A stretch of 55,732 nucleotides of DNA from assembly GCA_001493195.1 (NCBI GenBank), contig FAXN01000023.1, forward strand, positions 1 through 55,732, given 5' to 3'. Made by a program: the position numbers and the translations under genes. Numbering within the stretch: the stretch's first letter is position 1; every line of letters begins with the position of its first letter. Of this stretch, positions 19,814 to 28,723 are shown in pieces. The stretch comes from Sulfurovum sp. enrichment culture clone C5 (GTDB lineage: Bacteria > Campylobacterota > Campylobacteria > Campylobacterales > Sulfurovaceae). Under the pieces are notes generated by a model that saw only the letters and a program-made list of their open reading frames with translations, was not told where the DNA came from and ran no database searches.

Positions 19814-19880
19814 TCAATGGATAACAATAAAAAAGATAATGTTTTTGAAAGTAGTTTGGATAAAAAGTTTGAGTTTGATG
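19646..19880 (+). repeat. 55-bp direct repeat of the cmoA start flanking a 125-bp hairpin insert
   Basis: Bases 19646-19700 and 19826-19880 are identical over 55 bp and exactly 180 bp apart. The 125 bp between them start with a near-perfect hairpin: GATAC (19704-19708), ATAAATGACAA (19712-19722), loop CTGC, TTGTCATTTAT (19727-19737), GTATC (19739-19743). A weaker pair GTGG (19753-19756) and CCAC (19770-19773) follows. The insert is unlike the rest of the window. Confidence 0.9.
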
Positions 19881-20539
19881 AATCCGTAGCAACTGTTTTT
19901 GATGATATGCTTAGTCGCTCTGTTCCATTTTATGATGAGGTGCAAAAATTAATCATATCTTTTATACTAAAAAACCAAAAAGATGGCAAAAAAGTTTTAG
20001 ATCTCGGCTCGTCAACAGCTAAATTTTTGATAGATTTACATTCTCGCATGAGTTCAAATATGCATCTAAAAGGTCTCGATAACTCTGATGCAATGTTGAA
20101 ACAAGCTCGTGCAAAGTGCAAAGCGTATGGTGCAAATATAGAACTTGTTTTAGCTGACTTAGTCACATATAATTTTGAAAAACAAGATTTTATAACATCA
20201 AATTATACATTACAGTTTATTCGCCCCATACAGAGGGCAAGTTTGGTAAAAAAAATATACGATTCATTGGAAAATGATGGGTATTTTATATTTTCTGAAA
20301 AAGTTGTTTTTGAAGAAAAAAAGATAGATAAAGTTATGATAGATTTGTATTATGACTTCAAGAAAGCCCAAGGATACAGTGCTTATGAGATATCTAACAA
20401 AAGAGAAGCCTTAGAGAATGTGTTGGTTCCATATACCATAAAAGAGAATATAAAGCTTTGTAATGAAGCTGGTTTTGGAAATGTTACAACGATATTTCAA
20501 TGGGCAAATTTTGTGACATTTGTGGCACAAAAAAAATAA
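19817..20539 (+). CDS. cmoA: Carboxy-S-adenosylmethionine synthase CmoA
   Basis: CmoA makes carboxy-SAM from SAM and prephenate for wobble uridine modification of tRNAs (cmo5U). The 240-residue protein aligns with E. coli CmoA along its length: [29 protein letters not shown] (SAM loop), L-D-N-S-D-A-M, N-Y-T-L-Q-F-I and D-F-K-K-A-Q-G-Y-S. The current ATG at 19817 has A-A-A-G-G at 19804-19808. It lies within the second copy of the duplicated 5' region, so the functional gene was kept while the ribF-coupled start was displaced upstream. No cmoB is in the window. Confidence 0.9.
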   Translation: MDNNKKDNVFESSLDKKFEFDESVATVFDDMLSRSVPFYDEVQKLIISFILKNQKDGKKVLDLGSSTAKFLIDLHSRMSSNMHLKGLDNSDAMLKQARAKCKAYGANIELVLADLVTYNFEKQDFITSNYTLQFIRPIQRASLVKKIYDSLENDGYFIFSEKVVFEEKKIDKVMIDLYYDFKKAQGYSAYEISNKREALENVLVPYTIKENIKLCNEAGFGNVTTIFQWANFVTFVAQKK

Positions 20540-20552
20540 GATAAAATTAGAC

Positions 20553-20605
20553 TTATTCACATTTTTATTATATTTATTAATAGAGGTTATTCACATTGTG
20601 AAAAA
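20553..20605. promoter_or_regulatory. Cluster of three DnaA-box-like sites
   Basis: TTATTCACA occurs at 20553-20561 and 20587-20595 on the plus strand, and TTTTTCACA on the minus strand at 20597-20605. All match the general box TTWTNCACA and keep the TTCAC core used by Campylobacterota DnaA. The last two form the palindrome TTCACATTGTGAA. They lie in AT-rich DNA just upstream of the DAHP synthase promoter. DnaA binding is an inference. Confidence 0.4.
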
Positions 20606-20635
20606 GGAAAAAAATTATCTTTTTAAGAAAAGAAT

Positions 20636-20663
20636 TTGACATTTTTTTTCAATAAGGTATAAT
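20636..20663 (+). promoter_or_regulatory. Sigma-70 promoter of the DAHP synthase gene
   Basis: TTGACA (20636-20641) and TATAAT (20658-20663) are both perfect, separated by 16 bases of T-rich DNA. The transcript would start near 20670, about 24 bases before the ATG at 20694. It is the best consensus promoter seen in this window. Confidence 0.85.
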
Positions 20664-20693
20664 CTTGCCAATAAATTTTTCAAGGGATATATA

Positions 20694-22043
20694 ATGAGTT
20701 GGACACCAAGCAGTTGGAGAGATTTTCCAATTAAGCAACAGCCACAATATCAAGACCAAGATTTGCTAAAAAAAGTTGAAAAAGAATTATCTTCATATCC
20801 TCCTCTTATATTTGCAGGAGAGGCTAGAAATCTAAAAAATGAACTTGCACGTGTTGGTCGTGGTGAAGCATTTTTACTTCAAGGTGGAGATTGTGCAGAG
20901 AGCTTTAGCGAGTTTAAAGCAAGTACAATAAAAAACCTATTTAAATTAATGCTTCAAATGAATATGGTGCTTATGTACTCATCTGGCAAGCCAATTGTAA
21001 AAGTGGGAAGAATTTCCGGGCAATTCGCAAAACCTAGAAGTAGCGATTTCGAAGAGATAAATGGTGTAAGTTTGCCAAGTTATCGAGGTGACATCATAAA
21101 CGATATAGATTTTACAAGTGATGCTAGGGTGCCAGATCCTCAAAGAATGATAAAAGCATACAACCAGTCAGCTGCTACGCTTAACTTGATTCGTGCTTTT
21201 GCTAGAGGTGGAATGGCAGATTTAGCACAAGTTCATCAATGGAATCTTGATTTTATCAAAGATCATCCTATTGGTAAAAAATATGATGAACTTAGTATGA
21301 AAATTGATGATGCACTTAGATTTATGAATGCCTGTGGGCTTGAAGTGAGCAAACTGCCACAACTTCATCAAACAGTCCTTTATACTTCCCATGAGGCACT
21401 TTTGCTAAATTATGAAGAAGCTTTAACAAGAAGAGATACACTAACAAATGATTGGTATGACTGTTCTGCTCATATGTTGTGGATTGGCGATCGCACAAGA
21501 GGGCTTGATGATGCCCACATAGAATACTTTAAAGGCATACATAATCCAATCGGATGTAAAGTTGGACCAAGTATGAAGGAAGATGAATTAATCAAGCTTA
21601 TAGACGCGCTTAACCCAACAAACGAAGAGGGTAGACTAAACCTAATTGTTAGAATGGGCGCAGATAAAATAAATGAGTTTTATCCAAATCTTTTAAAAGC
21701 GGTAAAAAAAGAGGGTAAAAATGTCGTTTGGTCAACTGATCCTATGCATGGAAATGTAGAAAAAGCAAGTAGTGGATTTAAAACTAGAGATTTTGATAAT
21801 ATTTTAAGAGAAGTAAAGCAATTTTTTGAAATTCACGAAAGTGAAGGAACTATTGCAGGTGGAATACATCTTGAGATGACGGGTGAAGATGTAACAGAGT
21901 GTACAGGAAGCCAGAGTTGTGCTATTACGGCCGAAGGATTGGCAAGTAGATATCATACTCAATGTGATCCAAGACTTAATGCAAAACAAGCTCTTGAACT
22001 TTCATTTATGCTTTCTGATATATTAGCTAAATATGTGAAATAG
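20694..22043 (+). CDS. aroG: Class II 3-deoxy-7-phosphoheptulonate (DAHP) synthase
   Basis: This enzyme joins phosphoenolpyruvate and erythrose 4-phosphate, the first step of the shikimate pathway. At 449 residues it is the plant/Actinobacteria/Helicobacter-like class II type: start M-S-W-T-P-S-S-W-R, then [30 protein letters not shown] and [16 protein letters not shown] and [15 protein letters not shown] carry metal and substrate ligands. It has its own strong promoter and ends inside the convergent histidine kinase gene (17-base overlap). Confidence 0.95.
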   Translation: MSWTPSSWRDFPIKQQPQYQDQDLLKKVEKELSSYPPLIFAGEARNLKNELARVGRGEAFLLQGGDCAESFSEFKASTIKNLFKLMLQMNMVLMYSSGKPIVKVGRISGQFAKPRSSDFEEINGVSLPSYRGDIINDIDFTSDARVPDPQRMIKAYNQSAATLNLIRAFARGGMADLAQVHQWNLDFIKDHPIGKKYDELSMKIDDALRFMNACGLEVSKLPQLHQTVLYTSHEALLLNYEEALTRRDTLTNDWYDCSAHMLWIGDRTRGLDDAHIEYFKGIHNPIGCKVGPSMKEDELIKLIDALNPTNEEGRLNLIVRMGADKINEFYPNLLKAVKKEGKNVVWSTDPMHGNVEKASSGFKTRDFDNILREVKQFFEIHESEGTIAGGIHLEMTGEDVTECTGSQSCAITAEGLASRYHTQCDPRLNAKQALELSFMLSDILAKYVK

Positions 22044-23217
22044 TAAATATATTATTTCCATCAAGATATTCATAATCAATTTTTAAATTATGAATATCCA
22101 AAATACTTTTTACTATATACAATCCCAATCCCATACTATCAGATGATTCATGAAATGGTTCAAAATATGTTTTTATCTTATTTTTTAGCTTTAAGCCTTT
22201 ATTTGAAAAAATAAGTTTATTATTTTTTGCTTCTACTATGATATTTTTTGTATCACTATATTTTATGCCATTATCTATTAGATTTTTTATAGTTAAACTA
22301 AAAAGCTCAAAATCAACATTCCAAATATCATTATCAACAATATTTAAAGATATATGTTTATTAACATTGTCAATTAAAAGTTTATCAATACCAGCTTCTA
22401 TAAGATTGCTTGCAAGATAAGGTTTTTTATCAAGTTCAAAATGTTTTGATGTAACTTGTTCTATTTCTATAAACTCATTTATAATGAAGTTAAGTCTATC
22501 AAATGACCTTATAATTCTTTGTTTTTGCTTCTCATCACTTAACATTTCACTTGCTATTCTACCTTTTGCTATCGGGGTTTTTAACTCATGCATCATTGTT
22601 CTTAGCATTAAGTGCCTAGAGTTTAAGAGTTCTTTGATTCTAACAACGGCATTATTAAACTCATTTGCAACATCTGCGATTTCATCATTGTTTTCACTTA
22701 TGCATTGTATATCCAAATCCCCATGAGAAAATTTGATAATTTTATCCTTTAAATTTGCCAATGGTTTTAAGCTTTTTTGTATCCACATATATATAGCCAC
22801 CATTATTATAAAAAACATCAAAAAGACAACAAATGTTTTTATAGGTAGGTAGTTTCTATTTTTATTTTCTAGCATAATTTTAAATCTATCATTGTTGATA
22901 AACATAATTCTTTTTAGATGATATCTATCAGCACCATAATTTTTTTTATTTTTGAAAAAGAACTCAATTTTTGCTATTTCGTTTTTATCTTTTATGACAG
23001 ATACATTTTGTGATTCTAAAAAAGCATAGTCAATTTTCCCATATCTCAAAAAATAATCATAAAGATATCTTGTTATTTCTCTTTCTTGAATTCTGCGTGT
23101 TTCTTCTAGTTCATGTTTTGAAAAGTGAAAAAATAATATAAAATGTGCACCAAGTAGTATAAAAGAGATAAAAAATATAAGATTGATTTTGCTTTTTAAT
23201 GTAGATAATCTTCTCAT
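22027..23217 (-). CDS. Sensor histidine kinase, ArsS/CosS-like
   Basis: The 396-residue kinase has two membrane helices (about 10-31 and 127-145) around a periplasmic sensor loop of about 95 residues, then a HAMP-like linker. The H-box is [10 protein letters not shown] with H210. An ATPase domain follows with [10 protein letters not shown] and M-G-L-G-L-Y-I-V. The layout and partner resemble ArsRS (HP0165/HP0166) of H. pylori, an acid-responsive pair, but the stimulus here is unknown. It overlaps its regulator gene by four bases, and its 3' end overlaps the convergent DAHP synthase gene. Confidence 0.87.
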   Translation of the reverse strand: MRRLSTLKSKINLIFFISFILLGAHFILFFHFSKHELEETRRIQEREITRYLYDYFLRYGKIDYAFLESQNVSVIKDKNEIAKIEFFFKNKKNYGADRYHLKRIMFINNDRFKIMLENKNRNYLPIKTFVVFLMFFIIMVAIYMWIQKSLKPLANLKDKIIKFSHGDLDIQCISENNDEIADVANEFNNAVVRIKELLNSRHLMLRTMMHELKTPIAKGRIASEMLSDEKQKQRIIRSFDRLNFIINEFIEIEQVTSKHFELDKKPYLASNLIEAGIDKLLIDNVNKHISLNIVDNDIWNVDFELFSLTIKNLIDNGIKYSDTKNIIVEAKNNKLIFSNKGLKLKNKIKTYFEPFHESSDSMGLGLYIVKSILDIHNLKIDYEYLDGNNIFTISHI

Positions 23218-23867
23218 AACAGTTTATACCCTATACCTCTTACAGATTTTATTTTATTTGAATCGTCTAATTTTGATCTTATTTTACTTATGATTACATC
23301 CAAGCTTTTTGCCGATGAGTCAGTATTCATAGATGGTGTATTGTTAAGTATGTATTCTCTAGTTTGTGTAACGCCCCTATTTTTTAATAAAATTAAAAAC
23401 ACTTCAAATTCAGCAGGAGTTAGTGCCAATTGTTTTTCTTTAAAATATATGGCATTGCCTTTTACTATAAAATCATTATCTTCTTTGATGGATATTTTTT
23501 CAAATTTATTATTGTGTCTTCGCAGAAGTGAAAGAATCCTAGCGTGTAATTCTTGCGGGTCATACGGTTTTGGCAAGTAGTCATCTGCACCTAAATTTAA
23601 AGCCTCTAATTTATCTTTTATATCTATTCTTGCCGAAGATATTATTATGGGGATATTATATCTTTCTCTAATCTCTTTGCATACTTCTAACCCATCTATT
23701 CCGGGGAGTGTTAAGTCTAGCAGTATTAAATCGTATTTGGTTATTCCAGCACTAAGCCCCAAGAATGGATCTTCAAAGTTTGTAATTTTTATATCAAGTT
23801 GACACAGAAAGTCACTTAGTATTTCTGCAAATTCTGTATCATCTTCTATCATCAATACATTTATCAT
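23214..23867 (-). CDS. OmpR-family response regulator
   Basis: The 217-residue regulator has a receiver domain with acidic pocket residues near 8-10, phosphoacceptor D51 in L-L-D-L-T-L-P-G, a serine in S-S-A and K100 in L-P-K-P-Y. A winged-helix DNA-binding domain (about 125-217; L-T-P-A-E-F-E-V-F-L-I-L-L) follows. It is the partner of the kinase gene that overlaps its 3' end. It lies seven bases after aroE in the same direction, so it may be transcribed with the block upstream. Confidence 0.9.
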   Translation of the reverse strand: MINVLMIEDDTEFAEILSDFLCQLDIKITNFEDPFLGLSAGITKYDLILLDLTLPGIDGLEVCKEIRERYNIPIIISSARIDIKDKLEALNLGADDYLPKPYDPQELHARILSLLRRHNNKFEKISIKEDNDFIVKGNAIYFKEKQLALTPAEFEVFLILLKNRGVTQTREYILNNTPSMNTDSSAKSLDVIISKIRSKLDDSNKIKSVRGIGYKLL

Positions 23868-23874
23868 AATTATC

Positions 23875-24666
23875 CTATACGAAAAATGCTTTTTTCATGG
23901 CATTCTCTATTTCTGAGAGTGAGAACTTATGATTAGTAAAATAATCAAAAGCTAGAACACCCTGATTGATAAGCATATCAATACCATCTTTTGAAATTAT
24001 ACCTCTACTTTTTACTAATTTTAAAAATGGAGTTTGTTTGCCATAGATTATATCAATTGCTCCAGATGAGTTTAAAATGATATCTTCCAAAAGTTCTTTT
24101 GGGGCTGGAAGTAGTTCATCTTGTAAGCCTGCTGATGTCATATTGATAATGAGGTCATATTTTTTTACTTTAAAGTTATCAAATGCAAAACAATCAAAAT
24201 CACTTTCAAAATCTTTCAATCTATCTTTGTTTCTAGCAAGTATATCTATATCATATCCATACTCTTTTAATATATAAGAAGTTGATTTAACCGTTCCACC
24301 AGCACCTAGAATCAAAATGTTTTTTATGTTACTAAAATCTTTTACACATTTTAAAAAACCAGGAGCATCTGTATTGTATCCCATGAGCTTATCATTTTTT
24401 AAAACGATAGTATTTACTGCTCCAACTCTCAAAGCAAAGTCATCAAGCTCGTCACAAGCTTTAAAGGCAGCTTCTTTGTGAGGTACTGTTATGTTTGCAC
24501 CACTAAGACCAAGTGAGCGAAATTTATCTTTTAGAAGACCACCATCTTCTAGTAGATATCTCGTATAGCAACCGTTATATTTTAGGGTTTCAAATGCCAT
24601 ATTGTGCATAAGTGGTGATTTTGAATGACTTACAGGATTGCCAAAGATTGCAAAAAGTTGATTCAT
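23875..24666 (-). CDS. aroE: Shikimate dehydrogenase AroE
   Basis: AroE reduces 3-dehydroshikimate with NADPH. The 263-residue protein shows F-G-N-P-V-S-H-S-K-S-P-L-M-H-N (shikimate site), N-I-T-V-P-H-K-E with the catalytic lysine, N-T-D-A-P-G-F, and the Rossmann turn I-L-G-A-G-G-T-V-K-S (a variant of G-A-G-G-A). It starts on an ATG overlapping the trpE stop. It is the aroE of the gatC-aroE string known from C. jejuni (Cj0405). Confidence 0.95.
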   Translation of the reverse strand: MNQLFAIFGNPVSHSKSPLMHNMAFETLKYNGCYTRYLLEDGGLLKDKFRSLGLSGANITVPHKEAAFKACDELDDFALRVGAVNTIVLKNDKLMGYNTDAPGFLKCVKDFSNIKNILILGAGGTVKSTSYILKEYGYDIDILARNKDRLKDFESDFDCFAFDNFKVKKYDLIINMTSAGLQDELLPAPKELLEDIILNSSGAIDIIYGKQTPFLKLVKSRGIISKDGIDMLINQGVLAFDYFTNHKFSLSEIENAMKKAFFV

Positions 24667-26066
24667 TGTATATTCTGTAACTCTTCTAGTGTTGCTTTTA
24701 GAGCCCCAAGTTTATTATTTACTTCTAAAAATTCAAGTTCCGGCTTAGAATCTGCTACTACACCAGCACCTGCTTGGAGTGTAACTTTGTCATCTTGGAT
24801 AAGTGCAGTACGAATTGCAATTGCTGAATCCATATTGCCATTGAATGCAAAGTAACCAACAGATCCGCTATAGTAGCCTCGTTTAAGTTTTTCAAATTTT
24901 GCAATAAGTTCCATAGCTTTAATTTTAGGAGCCCCTGTCATCGTACCAGCTGTAAAAGTAGCCATAAACAAATCAAACATATCTTTATCATCCGCTAGCT
25001 GAGCCTCAATATCTGAAACCATGTGCATAACATGAGAATATCTCTCAACTCTCATCATATCCGTTACTTTAACGGTACCAGTACGAGCAACTCTGCCAAC
25101 ATCATTTCTACCAAGATCTATAAGCATAAGATGTTCAGCACACTCTTTTGGATCATTGACCATTTCGGCTTCAAGTTCTATATCCCTTTGTCTATCTTTG
25201 CCTCTTTTTCGAGTTCCTGCTATTGGACGAAGTAGGATGTCATTGTTTGTCAGTTTTATCATAACTTCTGGAGATGATCCACAAATTGCAAAATCTTCAA
25301 ATTCGAGCAAGAAAAGATAAGGAGATGGATTTTTAGATCTTAAAAGTCTATAAAAACTAAGTCTGTCAACACTGCCATATTGCGTATATCTGTTTGATAT
25401 TAATATTTGAAAAACATCACCAGATTTTATATGCTCTTTTGATTCGTCTATAAGTTGCTCAAATTGATTTTTATCAATACCTAGTTTCCCCTCTTTTAAA
25501 ATAGCTCTTTTTAAGGGAGTTGGAGTGTGTGATTGTTTTAAAATATTTTCTATTTTTGACATAAGTTCATCATTGGTTTTTTCATTGTCTATAATTGTAA
25601 GCATTGAATTTTTATGAGAAAAGCCAATAATGATTTTTGGTCTAATTAAATCTAAATCAGGAGTATTTAGAGTATCTTTGAGGTTAGACATACTTTCTTT
25701 TAATACGGGCTCAAAAACTTTAACCATATCATAACCAATAAAGCCAATAAAGCCATCCGTGAAACTAAAACCAGCACGTTCTGCTCTTTTGATGTACTCT
25801 GTTTTATCTATTTTCGCATAATAGGATTTTAAAAACTCAAAAGGACTAATATTTAAATTATGAGATTTGGCAGTTTCATCTATATGAATGGTTGTTTCGT
25901 TTTTGTATATTATTCTCTCTTTCGCACCAATAGCTATAAAACTAAAATTACCATCATTTGTATTTACAACGCTTTCAAAAAGCATTGTAACTTCATTTGT
26001 AAATATTTTTTTTAATTCACCATATAATGCTACTGGTGTTAATTCATCAAAAAGAAAAGTTTTCAA
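24663..26066 (-). CDS. trpE: Anthranilate synthase component I (TrpE family)
   Basis: The 467-residue chorismate-utilising enzyme has P-I-A-G-T-R-K-R-G, M-L-I-D-L-G-R-N-D-V-G-R, T-F-T-A-G-T-M-T-G-A-P-K and the tail Q-A-G-A-G-V-V-A-D-S. The N-terminal M-L-F-E-S followed by F-S-F-I-A-I-G resembles the tryptophan-binding L-L-E-S region of TrpE, which favours TrpE over PabB. No component II or other trp gene is nearby. It sits between the SPOR gene and aroE, where C. jejuni has no gene. An aminodeoxychorismate synthase role cannot be fully excluded. Confidence 0.82.
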   Translation of the reverse strand: MKTFLFDELTPVALYGELKKIFTNEVTMLFESVVNTNDGNFSFIAIGAKERIIYKNETTIHIDETAKSHNLNISPFEFLKSYYAKIDKTEYIKRAERAGFSFTDGFIGFIGYDMVKVFEPVLKESMSNLKDTLNTPDLDLIRPKIIIGFSHKNSMLTIIDNEKTNDELMSKIENILKQSHTPTPLKRAILKEGKLGIDKNQFEQLIDESKEHIKSGDVFQILISNRYTQYGSVDRLSFYRLLRSKNPSPYLFLLEFEDFAICGSSPEVMIKLTNNDILLRPIAGTRKRGKDRQRDIELEAEMVNDPKECAEHLMLIDLGRNDVGRVARTGTVKVTDMMRVERYSHVMHMVSDIEAQLADDKDMFDLFMATFTAGTMTGAPKIKAMELIAKFEKLKRGYYSGSVGYFAFNGNMDSAIAIRTALIQDDKVTLQAGAGVVADSKPELEFLEVNNKLGALKATLEELQNIQ

Positions 26067-26075
26067 TCTTGGGGC

Positions 26076-26858
26076 CTATTGTTTTACTAAAAAAGCTGAT
26101 TTATTTATTCTGTCTTTGATTTTTACCAAAGCTACACTAGCTTTTTCTCTACCACTATAAGGTCCAATTAGTATTTTAGATGAACCATTTTGACTAGTTA
26201 CAACTTTGTGTGTATATCCATTTTTGTTGATTATAGATATAAAGCTATCATTTGGTTTGTTTGAAAAAGAACCAACTTGAACATAGTAAGTTTCGTTGTT
26301 TGTTTGTTCTTTTGTTGTATTTGTGTTTTGTTTAGCAGTTGTTGTTTCTGTCTTACTAGCATTGGATACTGTTTTGTTCAAATCTTTTTTAACAGTTTTT
26401 GTTGCTTCTTGCGTATTTACTTTATCTTTAGCTGGCAAAAGTTTTTTTACAGAATCTTTCTTGATTGTTTTTTCAACAACTTTTTTAGGAACTACAACAG
26501 GCGGTGGTGTAACACTATTGTTATTAGTAGAAGTTGATACCTCTTTTATCGAAGTATTTACCTCTTCATTTACCGGCATTGAAGTATTGGATTCTATCAT
26601 CATAGATTCATTGATGTCACTTAAATTTGATTCATTCATGTCTGTTTGCACTAATGCACTATTGGTTAAATTTTCTTCCAATGGAATTTTTGGTTTTTGC
26701 GGTTCTTCTAAAACTACTTTAGTTAATAAAATAGCACCAATTAAAACTGCAAGCACTAAGCCAATCATAGTTAAAATACTTTTTGAGCTGCCACTACCCT
26801 TATTTGAACCTATGTTTTCGCTAATAATTAAATCATCAAGACTATCTTGCTTTTTCAT
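26076..26858 (-). CDS. SPOR-domain membrane protein
   Basis: From the ATG at 26858 the protein has about 260 residues: a short cytoplasmic head, one membrane helix (about 30-48, I-G-L-V-L-A-V-L-I-G-A-I-L-L), a long low-complexity Thr/Lys/Asn linker, and a C-terminal SPOR domain (Y-Y-V-Q-V-G-S-F onwards). SPOR domains bind denuded septal peptidoglycan, so a division-site role is expected. GGAG six bases before the second ATG supports 26858 over the ATG at 26870. Same position as Cj0404. Confidence 0.85.
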   Translation of the reverse strand: MKKQDSLDDLIISENIGSNKGSGSSKSILTMIGLVLAVLIGAILLTKVVLEEPQKPKIPLEENLTNSALVQTDMNESNLSDINESMMIESNTSMPVNEEVNTSIKEVSTSTNNNSVTPPPVVVPKKVVEKTIKKDSVKKLLPAKDKVNTQEATKTVKKDLNKTVSNASKTETTTAKQNTNTTKEQTNNETYYVQVGSFSNKPNDSFISIINKNGYTHKVVTSQNGSSKILIGPYSGREKASVALVKIKDRINKSAFLVKQ

Positions 26859-26942
26859 AGTTGACTCCATTTTTTTATATTATATAATTATAACATTAAT
26901 TTTATTGTATTTTTTTTGATTTATTGCTTTGTAATTATGTTT

Positions 26943-27446
26943 TTATTCAAAAATTTTATATGGTAATGTAAATATGTTGTAATCATCTGGAAGATTGTTG
27001 TTTGGTAGTGCTTGCCATTCAATTGGTAATTTTAGAGCCAATGCTGTAGATATCTCTTGTAATTTTATTGAAGCTTGGGCTAAATCGAGCTTGTTTACAG
27101 GTATAAATACTTGTAAATGTTTTTCACTTTTACCTTCAAAAATATAATATTTTTCAATTTTTAAAGCAAGAAAAAGTTGTTTTATTGTGTGATAAAATTT
27201 TTCTCCATCATCACCTTTGTATATAAAAACAAGGTTATTTGTAAAACCATCTTTTATGAGCGGGGAGGCTATCGTAATTTTTTTACGTAAATGATCATTG
27301 ATATTTTGTATTTCCAGTGGTTTATCAATTTTTTCAAATTTTGCATAGAAAGTTCTATTTTTGAACTCTATTTTTTTTACTACATAATCTCTTTTTATGT
27401 AGTAAAATGATTTGTCAATTAGTAAGTTGTTTATTAAATCAATCAA
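26943..27446 (-). CDS. Conserved Campylobacterota protein (Cj0403-like)
   Basis: This 167-residue protein has no signal peptide, membrane helix or familiar motif. It has basic and aromatic-rich stretches such as S-F-Y-Y-I-K-R-D-Y-V-V-K-K. It occupies the place of C. jejuni Cj0403 between glyA and the SPOR gene, probably the DUF1882-type family (from memory, not verified). The gap to glyA is only eight bases, so it is in the glyA transcript. Function unknown. Confidence 0.65.
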   Translation of the reverse strand: MIDLINNLLIDKSFYYIKRDYVVKKIEFKNRTFYAKFEKIDKPLEIQNINDHLRKKITIASPLIKDGFTNNLVFIYKGDDGEKFYHTIKQLFLALKIEKYYIFEGKSEKHLQVFIPVNKLDLAQASIKLQEISTALALKLPIEWQALPNNNLPDDYNIFTLPYKIFE

Positions 27447-27454
27447 TAATAACT

Positions 27455-28705
27455 CTAGTAGATTGGTTTATCATAAATAACAAATTTAAGAGCCAATTCT
27501 TTCATCTCTTCTTTTATTTTTGCGTGGAGGGTTGCATCATTTATATTATCAAGAACATCAGCTATTTTATTTGCGATAATATCAAATTCTGCCTCTTTCA
27601 TTCCTCTACTAGTAAGTGCTGGCGAACCTACACGTATTCCTGAAGTCACAAATGGGCTTCTTGTTTCTCCGGGAACTGTATTTTTATTTACAGTAATCCC
27701 TGCATTTCCCAATGCCGCATCAGCATCTTTCCCTGAAAATTCTTTATTTAAAAATGATACAAGAACAAGATGATTGTCTGTACCATTTGATACTATATCA
27801 TATCCTCTTTTCATCAAAACATCAGCCAATACTTTTGCATTGGCTTTTACTTGTTTGGCGTAAGTTTTCCACTCATTGCTTAAGTTGTGTTTAAAGCCAA
27901 CTGCTTTACCTGCTATTACGTGAACAAGTGGTCCACCTTGAATACCAGGAAAGATAGCAGAATTAATTTTTTTAGCTATCTCTTCATCATTAGTCAATAT
28001 GATGCCACCTCTTGGTCCAGCTAATGTTTTGTGAGTAGTGGAAGTTACTATATGAGCATGAGGGAATGGGCTAGGATGTTCTCCTGCAACTACAAGACCA
28101 GCAATGTGCGCTACATCAGCAAAAAGATATGCTCCTACGCTATCAGCAATTTCTCTAAAGCGTGCAAAATCGATTTCTCTAGCATAAGCACTTGCACCAC
28201 ATACTATTATTTTTGGCTGTACTACTTTTGCAATTTCGGCAACTTTATCATAATTTATTCTTCCATCAAGTTCAACGCCATAAAAAAAGCTTTGATAATT
28301 TTTACCAGAAAAACTTACTTTGCTACCATGTGTCAAGTGTCCACCATGGCTTAAATCCATTCCTAAAATTTTATCTCCAGCTTGAAGTAATGCAGCATAA
28401 ACTGCTCCATTTGCTTGGCTTCCTGAATGTGGTTGTACATTTGCAAAAGAACAACTAAAAAGTTCACAAGCTCTATCAATTGCTAATTGTTCGACACGAT
28501 CTGCGTATTCACAGCCACCATAATATCTTTTATAAGGGTATCCTTCAGCGTATTTATTTGTAAATACACTCCCCATAGCTTCCATAACTGCAGGATGTGT
28601 AAAGTTTTCACTAGCAATCATTTCAAGGTGATTTGTCTGTCTTTCAAGTTCATTTTCTATTGCCTCAAAAATCTCTGGGTCAAAAGTTTCCATAATATAA
28701 CTCAT
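27455..28705 (-). CDS. glyA: Serine hydroxymethyltransferase GlyA
   Basis: GlyA interconverts serine and glycine with tetrahydrofolate and feeds one-carbon metabolism. The 416-residue PLP enzyme has [11 protein letters not shown], the K-Y-A-E-G-Y-P region, D-V-A-H-I-A-G-L and the PLP lysine in [14 protein letters not shown]. The ATG at 28705 follows AGGAGAAACA. It lies 18 bases from lysS in the conserved string. Confidence 0.96.
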   Translation of the reverse strand: MSYIMETFDPEIFEAIENELERQTNHLEMIASENFTHPAVMEAMGSVFTNKYAEGYPYKRYYGGCEYADRVEQLAIDRACELFSCSFANVQPHSGSQANGAVYAALLQAGDKILGMDLSHGGHLTHGSKVSFSGKNYQSFFYGVELDGRINYDKVAEIAKVVQPKIIVCGASAYAREIDFARFREIADSVGAYLFADVAHIAGLVVAGEHPSPFPHAHIVTSTTHKTLAGPRGGIILTNDEEIAKKINSAIFPGIQGGPLVHVIAGKAVGFKHNLSNEWKTYAKQVKANAKVLADVLMKRGYDIVSNGTDNHLVLVSFLNKEFSGKDADAALGNAGITVNKNTVPGETRSPFVTSGIRVGSPALTSRGMKEAEFDIIANKIADVLDNINDATLHAKIKEEMKELALKFVIYDKPIY

Positions 28706-28723
28706 TGTTTCTCCTTTTTTATT

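Noticed and set aside
20590-20602. TTCACATTGTGAA as a terminator for cmoA
   Set aside because: The stem is short, no T run follows (an A-rich stretch does), and it is better read as two opposed DnaA-box-like sites.
26296-26919. Plus-strand open frame of about 207 codons opposite the SPOR gene
   Set aside because: Its Val/Phe/Leu/Ser-rich product is the mirror of the Lys/Thr/Asn-rich SPOR linker; it has no ribosome site or domain.
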